The notes under the pieces: model-generated | Told to the model about the DNA's origin: nothing | Seen by the model: only the letters and a program-made list of their open reading frames with translations | Database searches by the model: none | Part shown: positions 1-13,777 of the stretch, in pieces | Position numbering within the stretch: position 1 is the first letter of the stretch | Layout of the letters: every line of letters begins with the position of its first letter | Source: Helicoverpa zea | Taxonomy: Eukaryota; Arthropoda; Insecta; Lepidoptera; Noctuidae | NCBI RefSeq assembly: GCF_022581195.2 | Contig: NC_061465.1 | Span: forward strand, 8,868,501 to 8,932,500 | Length of the DNA: 64,000 nucleotides | Direction of reading: 5' to 3' | Program-made: the position numbers and the translations under genes

Positions 1-167
1 ATACCTAATAGTATCAGTAAGTCAATAGTTTTAAAATTCTGATCCAACAGACAAACTGTTGTATACAGTTTTGTTGGACATATTGTACCTTTTAGAATAT
101 ATACTGTACCTTGTAATAAGCAATAAAATAAAAAATAAATAAAAAATAGGTACAATTACATACTCAC

Positions 168-301
168 TTTGAGTCCTCCATTCGTTCATAATCTGTGTCC
201 ACCGCGAAGCAACGTGACACCGCCAGTGGCCGACGGATTCGGCAAGGCAAATAGCATTTGTGGCTCGACAAACAACTTGCTTCGGCTATCCTGTTTCTTA
301 C
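168..301 (-). other. weak candidate exon of a minus-strand gene extending left
   Basis: On the minus strand an open frame crosses this patch and ends at a good splice donor (CTCAAA|GTGAGT at 168). The last codons read VDTDYERMEDSK. A possible acceptor (GACTAG) precedes position 301, but that site is followed by GTAAGA and could equally be a donor of an upstream exon. The patch is richer in GC than its neighbours. I recognise no domain. It could be a coding exon, a 5' UTR exon or chance. Confidence 0.2.
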
Positions 302-2462
302 CTAGTCAATGGAGTACGAGGAAACTTGCAAAGGGGGCTGGATTTTCTTTAGGATTAAAGGAAAGAATATATACAAGAGCCTTCATTGTTTCAATTAGAT
401 ACTCCTAATAATTTCATAGATTTCTTGTACAGCTCAAGCTCAAGCAAGGTGAATCCTGTTTCATATTGAAAACAAATAACGTCTTCTAAGTTCGACCGTA
501 AAAATATTTTTCTTGTATTAACTTTAATTTAGACGGGCAAAATTATTCTTCATATGTGTTAAAATAGGTATGAAATTAATTCTAACTTCAAGAACTGTAG
601 AAGAACGTATCTACAAAAATAACTTCATCAAAACATAACATTTTACACTTACAGAATATATTTTACTAATCTAAATACATTTGAAAACATTTATAAGGCA
701 AATGGTTATATCAAAATATTATTTGCTCAAGTCTGTTGAACCTTCACAAATAAGTTATCATAACTTGTTATAACGAAAGAAAAAATATGTTCGTGTTTGT
801 TCGCCCTCAAATGTACAAAACTAACTTCATAGACCAAGAGACAGAAGCGCCACTTGTATCAGTAGGTAGGTATTGAAATGTGGATAAAAAAAGAGTATAT
901 CTATGTACCGATATATATGTGTTTGATAAAATAATGTTTGTTGACAGAAAGTAACTTTACATAGTCCTTACATTGACGTTGAGCCACAAACTAAGCGAAA
1001 CTTGTGTATTTAATGCATCAGCTTGTGTCTTGTAAGCATATTAATGATTTTATTTTTTTACATTCGTAATTTAAGACTATAAAATAAATTAACTAACATA
1101 ATTTGTATTTGTGTTTCAATATCAAAGTAAAATAACACATTACACCTAACAAAAATCAAATTTTTTTATTATCAGTAAATTACAATCACCAACATTTTCA
1201 AATAAACTCATGTAGCTAACTGACTTTAACACTGTCCGCACAGCGGCTCCCAAAACTTAGGCACAAAACCCTACCTAACATTTCACGAATCCAAGTCCAG
1301 ACAGTCAATCACACACGCTCGTCGCGTCTTCGCCTCGCTCCGTCTACCGGAATAAAAGCCCCGCATGACCTGAACACTGAGACGCTTCTGTATATTTTAT
1401 TATCTATGGCTAAGATGTACGATAATATCATTTTATTAGCGTTGGAGAAATGGATATGGGTAGGAGCTGGGTGTGTTTGCTTTGAAAGAATTTGTTTTAG
1501 TTTAAATGATAATTGGTACGAACTTAGGTATAAAATTAGGCGAATTTTTTCAAAAGTAGGTATGTTCTAGTTGGTGCTTTTCCTATCGACAATAAATAAG
1601 GTATTCTTTGACATTGTATTAATCGCAGATGAACATGACAATAAACTTATAAAGATTTATATCTAACATGTCATTGACTTTCCATCTAACCCTACAAAGC
1701 TAACGGTGCAAAGCAAACAGTTGCATCTTAACCCTTCGCAAAATCCTATCTCGTGAGAAACACGGAAGACCCCGTCTTGCACCTGGTATCCTGTAATAAC
1801 TGTTAGCAGACAATAGACCCCTTTGATATCCGCTACGGGTCAAAAGGACCCTAAGAAAGAAAAGGGTAATCAAGGGTTAGACAAATGTAAGGTGACGACA
1901 GATGCTTCCTAATTCGCGTGAAATTATTTTTCTTTCAATTACTAGCGCCATGTTTGTGATATAATCTCACGTTGGACGGTGATGTGTGAAAATTAATAAG
2001 ACTTTTTTAGTGAAATCTTGCTTCGTTGTTAACAGTTTTTTATGATAGAAATTGATAATCGTTTACGTAATGTTTCATTTTAATCGCAAGAAACTTTACA
2101 GGAAACAACTTGAACATACCACAATGTTAATATTTTATACTAGTAGTAATATTTCAGTAGTGATATAAAACCCACATTAAAAAATAAACATTACAATATA
2201 TTATAGCATTAAACTTTCACACACAAAAATCCAAAAAAAACTTCACAATCTTAATTTCATTAAAAGAAACATGCCCTTCACAATACACCCACAATTCACG
2301 TCAATCTTCAATACGAGACCACTTCAAATAATTAATACTCATTGAGAACATCGGTCAACCCTCCAAACGTCAAAGACCGGATATAAACTAACCGCCTTTT
2401 CTTTACGCTTCACAAAAAACGACAAAGGTGCCGCAAAAGGGTTGCTAAGAAAAAAACGAAAA
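302..2462. other. non-coding DNA; GC-richer patch near 1230-1390
   Basis: This is mostly AT-rich DNA with no convincing coding frame. The patch 1230-1390 is CpG-richer and contains on its minus strand a TCAGT initiator-like motif (plus 1376-1380) and a possible donor (TTAG|GTAGGG near 1276). It might be the promoter and first non-coding exon of the candidate minus-strand gene at the left edge, but that is speculative. A fragment at 976-1000 (GAGCCACAAACTAAGC) recurs in reverse near 38101, so it is a dispersed repeat. Confidence 0.3.
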
Positions 2463-2811
2463 AAACCGGCCAAGTGCGAGTCGGAATCGCGCGAAGGGTT
2501 CCGTACCATTATTTATAAAACCGCATCTACCTGTTGCAGTTATAGACTATCGAGCAAAAATGAGCAAAAAATCACGTTTTGTGGTATGGGAGCACCCCAA
2601 TTAGTTATCTTATTCTAGTTTTCAATATTTGTTGTTATAGCGGCAACAAAAATACATCATCTGTGAAAATTTCAGCTCTCTAACTATCACGGTTCACGAG
2701 ATAGGTACAGCCTGGTGACGGACGGTTGGGTCCGTCCGTCCGTCTGTCACCAGGACAGTAGCGAAAACAATAAGGTCCCGTTTTACCCTTTGGGTACGGA
2801 ACCCTAAAAAA
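2463..2811. repeat. lepidopteran GGCCAAGTGCGAG interspersed repeat
   Basis: The segment starts with CCGGCCAAGTGCGAGTCGGA, continues through CGAAGGGTTCCGTACCATTA, and ends with GGTACGGAACCCTAAAAA, so a short inverted motif (GGGTTCCGTACC/GGTACGGAACCC) brackets most of it. Sequences of this form are very common in moth and butterfly introns. The centre contains a (GTCC)n-like stretch near 2725-2745. The repeat class is not settled here; it is non-autonomous and has no coding capacity. Confidence 0.65.
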
Positions 2812-5800
2812 ACGAGAAAAAAAACTACCTTGGCAATGTTACGCCAATTTTGCTTTCAAGGGAAATTAGATATCCTTTCACAATGGAGACGAGCTTAACC
2901 CCTTTGTGCGTGTGGGAAAATTGCAGCATCGAATGTTGAGCGAAGAGCAATGTGTTGCGTTTAGCACCTGATGCCAGTTGAGGGTTAGCACCGTTAGGTT
3001 AACTGGATTGCTGTCCTGTCTGTTGCGTGGCCTAACGGGAATTGGGATGATTTTTTTGGTGATGTTGATTGTTGATGCTGTGATGCTTTTTTGAAACCAC
3101 GTGCCAGGAAGGATAAGTTCTAGTTACTTGGGACAGAAAAAATAATGTATTGACACACTAGAGCTGGTGCCATATCGCCAAGTCAGATCGCAGCCTTCTG
3201 TAGATCATCAGTACATCTTGCAGTGAAACACTTCGCTCACTAAGCAGAATCTTCCCAATTATAGCTTGTCTTCTCGGAAATGACGCGTCCAGCTACGTCT
3301 TTTACACACGGTGCTGGGGCCCTCAAAACCAACTAACTTATCATTTGTTTTCTATTTACCAATTTCAAAAAAATCCTCAAATAAACACACTTAACCCTCA
3401 AACGAAGCTACGCGAACAACGCCAGCATGTAAGCAACATCAACCCGTCGGCTGCGGCGGGGTCACAACGGCCCCCGCACGTAATTTCCCACAGGATACCT
3501 CTCAACAAGGATGACTAATGCCCGCCGGACGGTACTGGAACAGAATGGTGTTCAACACTGAATGCTCTTTTTTTGTATTGGTTTTAATATAATTATTATA
3601 CATATATGTGTCGAGACCGTTATCCATTTATGTATTGGATAAAAGGAGTATTTTTTTAATTCTCATAAAAAATAATTGTATTGTCATTAAAGTTTTTCGA
3701 CAAAATTGAGAGAAAAGTGTAGTTAGAAATTATCCACAAATAGGTAATTATTTTTTGTCTTCATTGACGATAAAAATGGCAGTATAAGGTTTTAAAAGAA
3801 ATTCCTTATAAATACTAGAAGTTTCATATATAACTTCAGTACGAGTAATACAGTATCTACAGGCGAGCTTCCAAAGCCTTGTTCATCGAATCGTTATTGA
3901 TATGGTTTTAATCCACCTACGTACGGAATATTGGAAAATGTATTTAATACTTCTACCTATACTTACTTAGATTATACAACTAGATATATAACTTCATGTG
4001 AAATAAAAATTAAGCAAGTACGCGTACGTTGATGACAATTGAATTGCAAATTATATTTTGTATGTTCTTAATGGCTTCTAGAAAATACTATATCAGCATC
4101 AGAATCCTTATAACCTTTATTATACTTGCCAACTATCTCCAAAAATCTACTGTAATACAAAAACCGATGTATGCCAAAACAACATCAACAACAAAATGAC
4201 ACAAGCATTTTTCAGATGATGAACAACCTCTTAACAATGCTAGCATAATCGAATTACCGATACATAATCGATACATAAAAAATCGAATCGAATACTTGGA
4301 CGTATCCTCTGTAATGCTATATTGATGATTCTGGCACAGACTGATTAATGGTTCCGCAGTGTTGGATACAATGAGAACTCGAGGCCTTCAGCGTTTCGGG
4401 GTTAAATCGAATCGAGAGTATCGATTAAGGAGACGTACATTGCTGGTTTTGCTCGCGTGATTTTTGTACCTCGACACACTGATGCGCCGATGTATAGGGA
4501 ATTATTGTATGTTTTTTAATGGTTATAGGATGATAATAAAGAGGTGGAATATAGGGTTGTCGCCAGAGCGGTGACTTGTAATTTTGCGTAGTGTGTGTTA
4601 CGTTGCGCACGAAAAATATACCGCTGTGGTGGACCTAATATTTTTTGGTTACGGAGAGATTTTTTTCTTTATAAATAAATAAATTAAATAAATAAAATAT
4701 CTTTAATTACAGTTATAAAAGTTCATTACAATACAAGTTACATTTCTAAGAGAATGGTGTCTGCTTAAGGTTACCCCTGTGTTACAGATCACCATAAATT
4801 CTTACCAACTGAATCAAATATTACGCTGTCCAAATACAATTCTTATATTGTACGATTAACGCCTTCAATTTCAAAATGCCGATTTTCCTAGTCTCGATAA
4901 TTATCAAACTTAAACAGCAGCTCATCAAAAGAGATAAGAGATAAATGTTCTAAACAAAAATTCTTAAATAAGTAACAACTTTTTGTGTATTACTTTTAAA
5001 AAGTAAAAATAAATTCAGAATGCAGTTTCGTAAGCATTGCAACAGCACAAACTGGATACAATTCGGCCCAGCCCGTTAAAATTACTAGCATTTTTACAAA
5101 TATTTTTCTCAATAAACATCATAGAAAGAAAGTTTATGTAGTTACCTATTGCATAAGTTTAATTGTTTACCCCTTACCTGTATTTCTCCATGGGAGTCCA
5201 TCACCGACCCGCGGCGTGCCAAAATTATTGCACAGTGGGAGGTTTTCTATGCTCTGACGGACAATGTAGTGTAATTTTGAAATTATTTAATAATGTGCGT
5301 GTTTTATGCATGTGGAGAAAGTATAAAATATATTCACATTTTGAACTGTGAAGGATAAAATTATTTAAAAATACACTCAAATAATTTTAAAGCTACGCGA
5401 TCCATAACATTCATGACAATGAGTATAAGTACAGAGGTTTATAAAAACTTCGTATTAAAATTGGCAATCTTTCTTATTTACATCTTACATTATTAACATA
5501 ATTAAAATCGAAATAATGATAATTGAATTGTTTTTTTTTTTCTAGGATTTTTCGACAGAGTGTTTCCAAAATTTAACAATTCTGTTATAATTTTAACTAA
5601 GTACTTATAATTTTTTTTGAATGGTGGTTTCACTCAGGAATGGCCTATTAATAAAATACAACACAGAACTATAATCTACCTAACTTTCAATCATGAAACA
5701 ACCTTATATGTCCTTGAACTACTTACATAAAATTATAACGTAGCTTCCGTCCCATTTATTTTAAAATTAACTGACGAGCTCGCAAGCTGTCGGGTTCAAA

Positions 5801-8800
5801 ATCAATGGTTTTTTATCTTTAATGGTTAACCCTTTGTCGCTGGGACCAATCGATTTTCGAACCCCGATACAATACAATGCACATTTTAAAATTTAAAATC
5901 CGATATCTGTACAGAGGATTTTTTATGCGACTACGATGCATTTTTAACCCTTCAACGTATGTCTATTTGTGTGCAGCGATTGTCAAATATTTATTGATGA
6001 GCAGATATGTTTAGGTAATGGATAAGTACTTAGTATCTAATTCATCACCATTATGTAGTTATGTTTTGAGTTGAATGATAAAATTCTTTAACTTTTCAAC
6101 TGCTTAACTTTGTGCTGACTGAAATGGATGCCTTCTAGTTTAAAATACGCTGCAAATTCGAACTTGACAAACAGTCATTTGGCCTCTTCAAGTCGCCGAA
6201 TAGAACCTAATTACAAACGAAATTCACCCTTGCTGCGATTATAAGCTTCAATTGTTCTAAGATTGTTTTTAATTATTCAAAAAACAAAAAACCTTCTAAA
6301 TTCGAAAATTAAAACTAACGGTTCATTAATAAAAGTTTGGGAATCACCGTTCGGGGATTGTGTAACCGCGCGGTGTCTGTACGTGACAATTTAAACAAAT
6401 TCTGGGCCATTTGGCTTCTGGGGTGGCACGGTTTTTTTAAGGACTTATTTTGAATAAAAAAAGCACCATTGAGCCACATTCACCCGTCGGATGGGATGCG
6501 GGATAAGTGTGTGGTCTGTAATGAACGAGAGCCTCGCTAAAAGGTGGGTCTAGGTTTTTTATTCTTTTGCATATTGACATGAATAGCTGGTTGAACGGTG
6601 AATGCAAACGAGGGAAATGGCTTAAGCTTGCGGACTTGTGGAGCACGCTTTTTATTGTCAAATAGTTTATTAAATATAGCCTTGGAGACTTAAACTTTTA
6701 ATAAATCCGCGCAAATATTTTTATATCCGCTAGTTGACTGTTAGGCCAAGTTGTATATCATTTTGCATGACAATGTCATACAAGTAATTGAAATGCCTGT
6801 TTAATTTATTTAAATGAGAAATTGCCCCTATAGTGATTTGGAATCAATACTTGCTTTAAAAAGCGAAACTGACATCAACATCTGATACATCCTCGATACA
6901 TATTTAGGTACGACCCCCTCGCAAAAAATCAAAACTATAACCCTGTAAACATCAACGTTCTCCAGTGGTGAATATTTAATATTTTCGCGCCATATGCGAT
7001 CTCATTGACAATGGCGACTGGATCCCGTCCGTAGCCGCGCTTTCTTCCAATAATCCCTTACGCGGGATAGAGTTAGCCCACCCTAGAGAGAGGATTTACA
7101 AATGCTGGAGGTAGAAAAACGGGCCGCGGTGGCAGGGTTAATATTATTTTGGGTTATGACGTTACAGAGGAAAGTTGGTTATTTGAAAGTAGCATGTTCT
7201 AGTTTGTCTTCGCGCTCTCTTCCCTCGCGACAGACTAAACAGTTGGCCAACTGTTGGTCCGGTGGTTGGAAAATCGTGGAATCAGTCAAAGTTTTTAGTC
7301 GGTCTGATACCGAACAAATACCTGATCGTTGTTACGTGCGTACTTCGCATTTTATGCCGATTTATGAGCCCAAAGCAACTATCGGCCGACTAACAGTTTG
7401 TAGTTTCCAGATACTCTTCATAATATATGAAAAAGCAAACAACCCATTCACAAAAAAAATCGGTAAAAGTCGCCAAAATCAATTAAACAAGAACCATTAA
7501 ACGACAGTTTAAAATTTCCCAACAAAATGCATCCGCCAATGCGATTGGTGTTCAAACGATCCATCACTAGTACCACCCACACCATGTTGTTCCCAGATAT
7601 CATTTATTAGGGGCAGACAGACCAATTTATATAAAGAAAAGAGGGTCATTCTAATTGAATGTAAAAAATCGCTCGATGGCGCCCAACGTGGGGCCGCTAT
7701 GTAATTTTAATATTATTAAATTATGGACGCCATACGTTGAGAGCAATTTTCTACGGTTGTTAAGGTTAAGCTGGATTGATAGATGTTGTTATATTGGTGT
7801 ATGACAGATTCGTTTAATTCCCGTAATATTAAAATACAATTGCACTATAACAGTTTCTTCTTTCACTGAAAATAAGAGCAATTTTCACGACACATACCAT
7901 TAATAAAAATTGATATCACACTTAAAAACGATAACTCCATATTTTTGCCTACTTTAAATTGCCTCCTCTTATATCTGCACTTCAATAAATATCAAAGATA
8001 CGTACCACAGTGTATATTTCTTTAAATCTCCACAAACTATCTTGGTTCCCCCTCTCGGACAAGCAAAGTCAGGCCGGTTTATATCTTTGAAAAATCCCAT
8101 ATCTCCCTACAAGAATCATACGCTCACCCGCACACGCCTACATTCATATATTTGTTACTTTTTATGGAGACTGGAAGTGATTTTGTAACGTTTTTGGTAC
8201 GCTCAAATTGGGAGCCTCGACCTATGTCATATCAGAATTCTTTTTTACATAGGTAGTTAAAAATAAAAGCACGTTGCATTTATTTATAATTTTAAAGAGT
8301 GGAAAAACTAATCCAGCAGCGATCATTATATAATATTCATATTTAATAACGCAATTTAGATTTGCAACAACTGCAACGGATTTTTCTGAAAACCCCGGAT
8401 GTTTTTGGCGCTTCCCAACCAGTTAAACTCGAATCGGACAAGGGCAGTTTAAAAAAAAATACAACATGTTTACTTGTTAGTATATACCACTATATTTTAT
8501 ACTATTTCATATTGATTTTGAATACAAAAACCAGTGGTATCACGTCATGTCTACCACTCCACACAACTACCTAACTACGCGGACTTCTCACCTACCACAT
8601 CCAGTAACAACTATACCAACGAACCTTACAGTCACAATACAGCTTTTTTATACATTTTCTGATACATTTCTTTTCCAATGCATCTTCGGGGGCGATATTA
8701 TTTGTGATAGTGTAGCTGATGCGTTATGAATACAGAGTGTGTTTTAATAAAGTACGCGTTGTTTCGCATCACGCTGTATATAGGCGTGATTTTGTTTGGG

Positions 8801-9349
8801 TGCTTCTGATAAGTTAGATTTGATGATGGAAATTGGCTGATGTTTTTGAATTTTATGGGTGTTAAGTTAAAAGATAGGATAGATAACTTAAATTGAGTTC
8901 AAACATTGTCTAATAGTATTCGTGAACAGTTTTATTATTATTTAAAATGGCTGTCCCTTTGGGGTGCTAAAGGAAAGCACGTTAGGCTGAGAAACTAAAT
9001 TTTGGGTTTTATTCAAGGACCAGGCATAGGTAGTGATCGAGCTTTTTTATTTTTATTAGAAGTCTTGACTTATGTTTAATTGCCTAGGTACCTACTGTAA
9101 AAACTATTTTGAAAATCTAGACTTTGAGTTAACAGTCTGACACTCGTTATATATCAGTCTTAACTCTACAACTACAACGACCACCAAAAGAAAAAGAGGA
9201 AAGAAACAAACCACTCAACCCATCTCAAATAACCCTCAAACGTACCTACAAACAAATAGAGGTAAGTAAAAGTATCGACACAGAATCATCGAACGTTTAA
9301 CACCAACTCACGTACAGGTTATATAAGTAAAAGGTCATCTAGACACACG
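2812..9349. other. gene-free AT-rich DNA
   Basis: No coding exon is supported. The longest open frame (7102-7500, 132 codons) has no recognisable domain and spans repeat-like sequence with the palindrome CAGTTGGCCAACTG at 7240-7253. A short GC-richer patch is present at 3420-3530. At 7677-7694 the string TGGCGCCCAACGTGGGGC resembles a retroelement primer-binding site, but no LTR is visible beside it. Low-complexity AT runs are present near 4660-4720. Otherwise I see nothing. Confidence 0.5.
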
Positions 9350-9660
9350 GCAGTGTGTCCGCCAAGTTCGAGCAAAAAAAGCGACACACCGGCCGTGGGT
9401 TATATTACACGAACCATTTCGGGCCAAATTCGACCCCCCTGTAACTCAAAATCTATTTTATTTACGCATATCAAATTTCTAGTATCTATTGAGACCCCCT
9501 CACTTATCTAAAATACAAAATTTCATTAATATACCTATTGTAGGTCTTGAGATATTGACGTCAGAAAATCGCTATTTTTACTATACACTCACTGACTGAC
9601 TGACTGACTGACTGACTGACTGACTGACTGACTCACTCATCAAAAACCTAGACCACTTCC
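9350..9660. repeat. interspersed repeat with (ACTG)n microsatellite
   Basis: A dispersed lepidopteran repeat (GTGTGTCCGCCAAGTTCGAG onward) leads into about ten ACTG tetramers at 9591-9632 and then CTCATCAAAAACCTAGACC. The microsatellite sits at the junction with the tandem duplication that follows, an arrangement typical of microsatellite-associated interspersed elements. Confidence 0.6.
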
Positions 9661-10080
9661 AATGGTCGTATTGACTTGAAATTTGGCATGGAGGTAGGTC
9701 TTTATGTCAAGGTAAAGGGAAAAATCTGAAAATGGCCAAGTGTGAGTCGGTTTCAAAATAATGAAGGTGTTTTATACCCGGTATACCCCTAAGGAACTAA
9801 TGGTCGTATTGACTTGAAATTTGGCATGGAGGTAGGTCTTTATGTCAAGGTAAAGGGAAAAATCTGAAAATGGCCAAGTGTGAGTCGGTTTCAAAATAAT
9901 GAAGGTGTTTTATACCCGGTGTAAATTTATACGCCTAAGGAACTAAAACGAACTAAATTTATTTATATTTATATAATATATCTTCGAATGGTACAAAGGT
10001 TTGTATTTAGTCAAAGTAAAGTAAAAATCTGAAAACGGCCAAGTGTGAATCACTTTCGAAAATAACGAATGTGTAACTTT
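9661..10080. repeat. 138-bp direct tandem duplication plus a decayed third unit
   Basis: Unit 1 starts at 9661 and unit 2 at 9799, both with AATGGTCGTATTGACTTGAA. They are almost identical over about 130 bp, including AATGGCCAAGTGTGAGTCGG and the GAAGGTGTTTTATACCCGG ending. A more diverged partial third unit (AAAACGGCCAAGTGTGAATC) runs from about 9985 to 10075. The near identity of units 1 and 2 points to a recent duplication within an older repeat. Confidence 0.85.
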
Positions 10081-10279
10081 GATCCACGAACATAATATAT
10101 GATAATATGTCATGTCAGTCAGTTGGTAAATCTAGTCCATTTAGTTAATCTAGTTCATTTCTTTGTAAGAAACATAGCGCATATTAAAAAATCTAAAAAA
10201 TAGTATAAATGAGACATTTCTTTAACTAACTTCATCATAAGAAAAAAATAAAATAAACAACCTTACAAAAATAAATGAA

Positions 10280-10647
10280 ATCCCACCCAAAACAAAAATG
10301 TGAAAGACTGCCAAGTTCGATAATATGGGAATGCTTCGCCTATAAAAGAAGTGAGATCTGAATAAGTACCAAGTTCCATACACATACCTCAGTTAAAAAT
10401 AGTTACTTTTTAATGATGATTACTTGGCAAGTTTTAATAGAAAATTAAATACTTGATTCATTGCGTTTAGTAGGTTTATAACAATGTGTATGAAAACTTG
10501 CCAAGTAACATCATTAAAAAGTAACTATTTTTAACTGAGGTATGTGTATGGAACTTGGTACTTATTCAGATCTCACTTCTTTTATAGGCGAAGCATTCCC
10601 ATATTATCGAACTTGGCAGTCTTTCACATTTTTGTTTTGGGTGGGAT
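10280..10647. repeat. near-perfect foldback, 156-bp arms, 56-bp spacer
   Basis: The left arm (10280-10435) begins ATCCCACCCAAAACAAAAAT and the right arm (10492-10647) ends with its exact reverse complement. I compared the arms through their whole length and found only a one-base indel (GATGATTACTT against GATGTTACTT). The spacer is 10436-10491. No clear target-site duplication flanks the structure. A transcript of either strand would fold into a long hairpin. The open frame at 10544-10738 is a by-product of the right arm. Confidence 0.92.
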
Positions 10648-13600
10648 ATTCTTTACGGCGAGGTACTTGCAACTCGTGTTGTGTGTACGTGACGATACGG
10701 CGGAGAGAGGGTTAGGGGTCTTAGCGACCGTCACGTAGAGTAAGTATCGATGTAAACTTGTGAGGAATTAGTGCGGCGAAATTGGTGACGCTTTTCTGGG
10801 GGATTGGGGGAAATTAAGGGATATAGAGTACCTAATAAGTACAAAAACATAATACATAAGTAAAGGTAATTTAAATGCCAAAGAATTTGAGAACAACAAC
10901 AAAATGATTTGTCTGCATACATAATTTTACTAACAATAAAACTCAGCAAAACAAACGCATTGCTAATTTAATTACATATTACACTAATAAAAGCAGTGTC
11001 CCATATAACTACAAAGCACAATTCCAATAAATTAACATAAAACATTTCACTAAAAGTTTACAGAACAGCAATACGTCCCGAACTTACCGAATAAAACTAA
11101 CTAGAATTTAATTCTCACAAAAGTTTATGAGTAAAATTGTACAGAAACAAATAAACTAGTGTCCCTGCGAGTATCGGGAGAGATGACGTCATAAAACAAA
11201 TGTAAGCCACCAAGAGTATGGAGAACAGTGGCTCGTAAACTCGCTCCCAATAATCCAACGTCGGCGGAAAAAATAGCCATAGTAAAAACTCCTATCCGTA
11301 CCTAATAACCCGAGAATATTATCAGAGAGTCGTCGGGTCATAACCCGAAATTGGTTTCGGGGTCCGTAAGTCCCCAGTTTTATATGTCGCATTATGAAGG
11401 CCGTCAAACGAATTCACGTAGAAAATCGAATCTATATACGGTGATATTGCCGTCTCTCCGTCCTGGCTGGCTTCAGATAATAAAATAATATACCTCTTTT
11501 ACGCTCTGGGTTTGTTTGGTCGCGGTGACCATGCGTACGTGAGAAATGGGTTGGATCAAATTGGCTACTGTTCTACCCAAAACATTATTGAATTCAGAAC
11601 GCAACCTTTCACTGCTATTTAGAATATCGCATTATGTATCTGATAAAAAATTGAAACAACAATAAGTGTTCCATAGGTATTAAGTTCGAACACAAAAAGT
11701 TTTTTCATTTCACGAGACCGAAGCGTATGTGAAATAACAAAAATTTAAGAACAAAAACGTATAAAGTGCTATAAAGGAGCTTTTGTCTGTGCCGCCGCAA
11801 AAATCTCTGGGATGGTAGTAATCGGGCATTTTACATAAGAAAATAATATATTATTCAAAATCCAGTGTGGAGCACACCGCCCCATGTACTTATCGGTAAT
11901 AATGCGCGCTCTCCGGCCAGGTGAGAAGCGAAACGGTGTAAGTACGGAATATGCAATTTATGGATCTGTTTTGTTCGTGTCAGGGAACATTCGGAAATGT
12001 GAAAGTTGTGAAAACTATTAATAGTTGCACTGCTATTTAGGATAATCATAAAATATATAATCCCTATGCTTTACGAGGTTTAAAGTTACGAGTAACAACA
12101 GTATACAAGGAATCAAATAAGTTTAAAGTATGAAATAATTCTAACGACTACATTTAAATAAGTATAACATTGGCACTAGCATTTCAATATCAATTCCACA
12201 GGCTGAAATCTGACCCCATCATGTAGTACCTAGTCAGAGTCACTTATGTGACGCACACACGATTTAAAAAACCACCTCATTTCATACATCCTCTCATAAC
12301 TACCAAATTTCGACTTACCCAATTTTCCTCACCAGCTCTCCCACCTCGCGGTACATCTCTTACAAATAAAAATAGAAGCAGCTCGGCTCGGTGAGATCTA
12401 TGCGAGAGCCCCGCTATAATATCTCTTGATTCAGAACCCCTTCACTAGGACATGGCTGGTGACGTCAGCAAGCTTGGGGGCTTGGATACTATTTAGTGTT
12501 AAGGAGTACCTACTATAACTCGGTAATGTAAAAGTAATATTAAGTAGAAAATAACACCCACACACGGCGTAAATGGTTAAAAGCTACACTTTTCCTACAC
12601 GACCGTAATGTCAATTTTACCGTTTTAAGAATAATCAGAGATTTTGTTCGAGAATCTAAGACATGTTATTTTTTATATACAGAATTTTGGGTTTGTGAAA
12701 GTAGTAGTTCATCTCATATAGACCAGAACGAAATGAAATGAAATTTTAATAAACTTAACTTCATATGTAAGAAGTTCCTATATTTTCAGCTTGTCTTTTT
12801 GTCGTTGCAAAATATACGCCATGCTTTTCACATGTCCTTATTTCGAAAGTCTCGTGCGTACAGAGCCTTACATCGCCAATACCTCCCCACCACCCCCTTA
12901 AGTCTGTGGAGAAGATTTGGACATAATATGTTCTTGTACAGATAATATTTTTTATGATATTCCTTGCGCGTACAATACATATGTAGGTACATATTGTGTA
13001 CGTAAGATGTTTCTCTGCGTAAGTAGTGAGTGTTTAGATTTGATTTTGTGGGATCTTTCGTTTAAAAATAATGTGATGAAGTCTTTGTCTATTAGTATAT
13101 TGACATCTGAAATTACACCTTGTTTGCCTTTCCAGAACTCTTCCAACACAGAAAGGATCAGAAAGGATCTTCCAACACAGAGCAACAGTCACCCCAAACA
13201 GGAAAATTTTGCAACCTACTTAATTATAATACATCTATACATTTGCACAAAAGAGTTTATATACAAACTCTTTTCGCTTCCCAGAAGCAAAGTAAATAGG
13301 TAAGTAAATAGTCAATGGTAAAGTTCCCCAATAAGCAAGCATTCCACATCCTTATGCTTTTAGCAGTGACCAGTTTTTCCTTCAATTAACTGCTGAAAAC
13401 TAAAATTAAATACATAATCACCAACATCCCAAAAACAAATGACGATCTCCGACAAGTTTTCTGCCTACCCCACAACACCATTTATTCGTTTATATCATAA
13501 AAAGGCAGCCGTCAGATCCACCGCTACCGTAGGCCTGCCAATATCTCATGACATCATGAATCTTAAACTAGGGTGGCAAATAAAAAGTGTCGCGTATGTC

Positions 13601-13774
13601 CTTCGCATGAATTATGAAAACATCGATAAATATCTGAGACCCGGCCGGTATCGAATACAGACGGTACTAATAAATATGGTGAAGGTCTGATGCGCAATTT
13701 GTTTGTTTAACCGATTGCGATAAAAATGATGTTGTGGAGTAATGTTGGTAAACTGGCTGGTAGTCATGTGTGGC
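10648..13774. other. gene-free DNA
   Basis: No supported gene. Open frames at 10731-10949 (-), 11189-11407 (-), 11855-12049 (-) and 12917-13303 (+) show no domain, no splice logic and AT-biased codons. A short imperfect direct duplication (CTTCCAACACAGAAAGGATC then CTTCCAACACAGAGCAAC) lies at 13139-13190. Nothing else is recognised. Confidence 0.5.
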
Positions 13775-13777
13775 TAA

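Noticed and set aside
7102..7500. 132-codon open frame, the longest outside DHX57
   Set aside because: No recognisable domain, crosses repeat-like sequence with a palindrome, and has no splice or promoter support.
7677..7694. String resembling a retroelement primer-binding site
   Set aside because: No LTR end, no polypurine tract and no gag or pol frame nearby, so it may be chance or a small relic.
12917..13303. 128-codon open frame
   Set aside because: Low-complexity AT-driven composition, an overlapping antisense frame of similar quality, and no family recognised.
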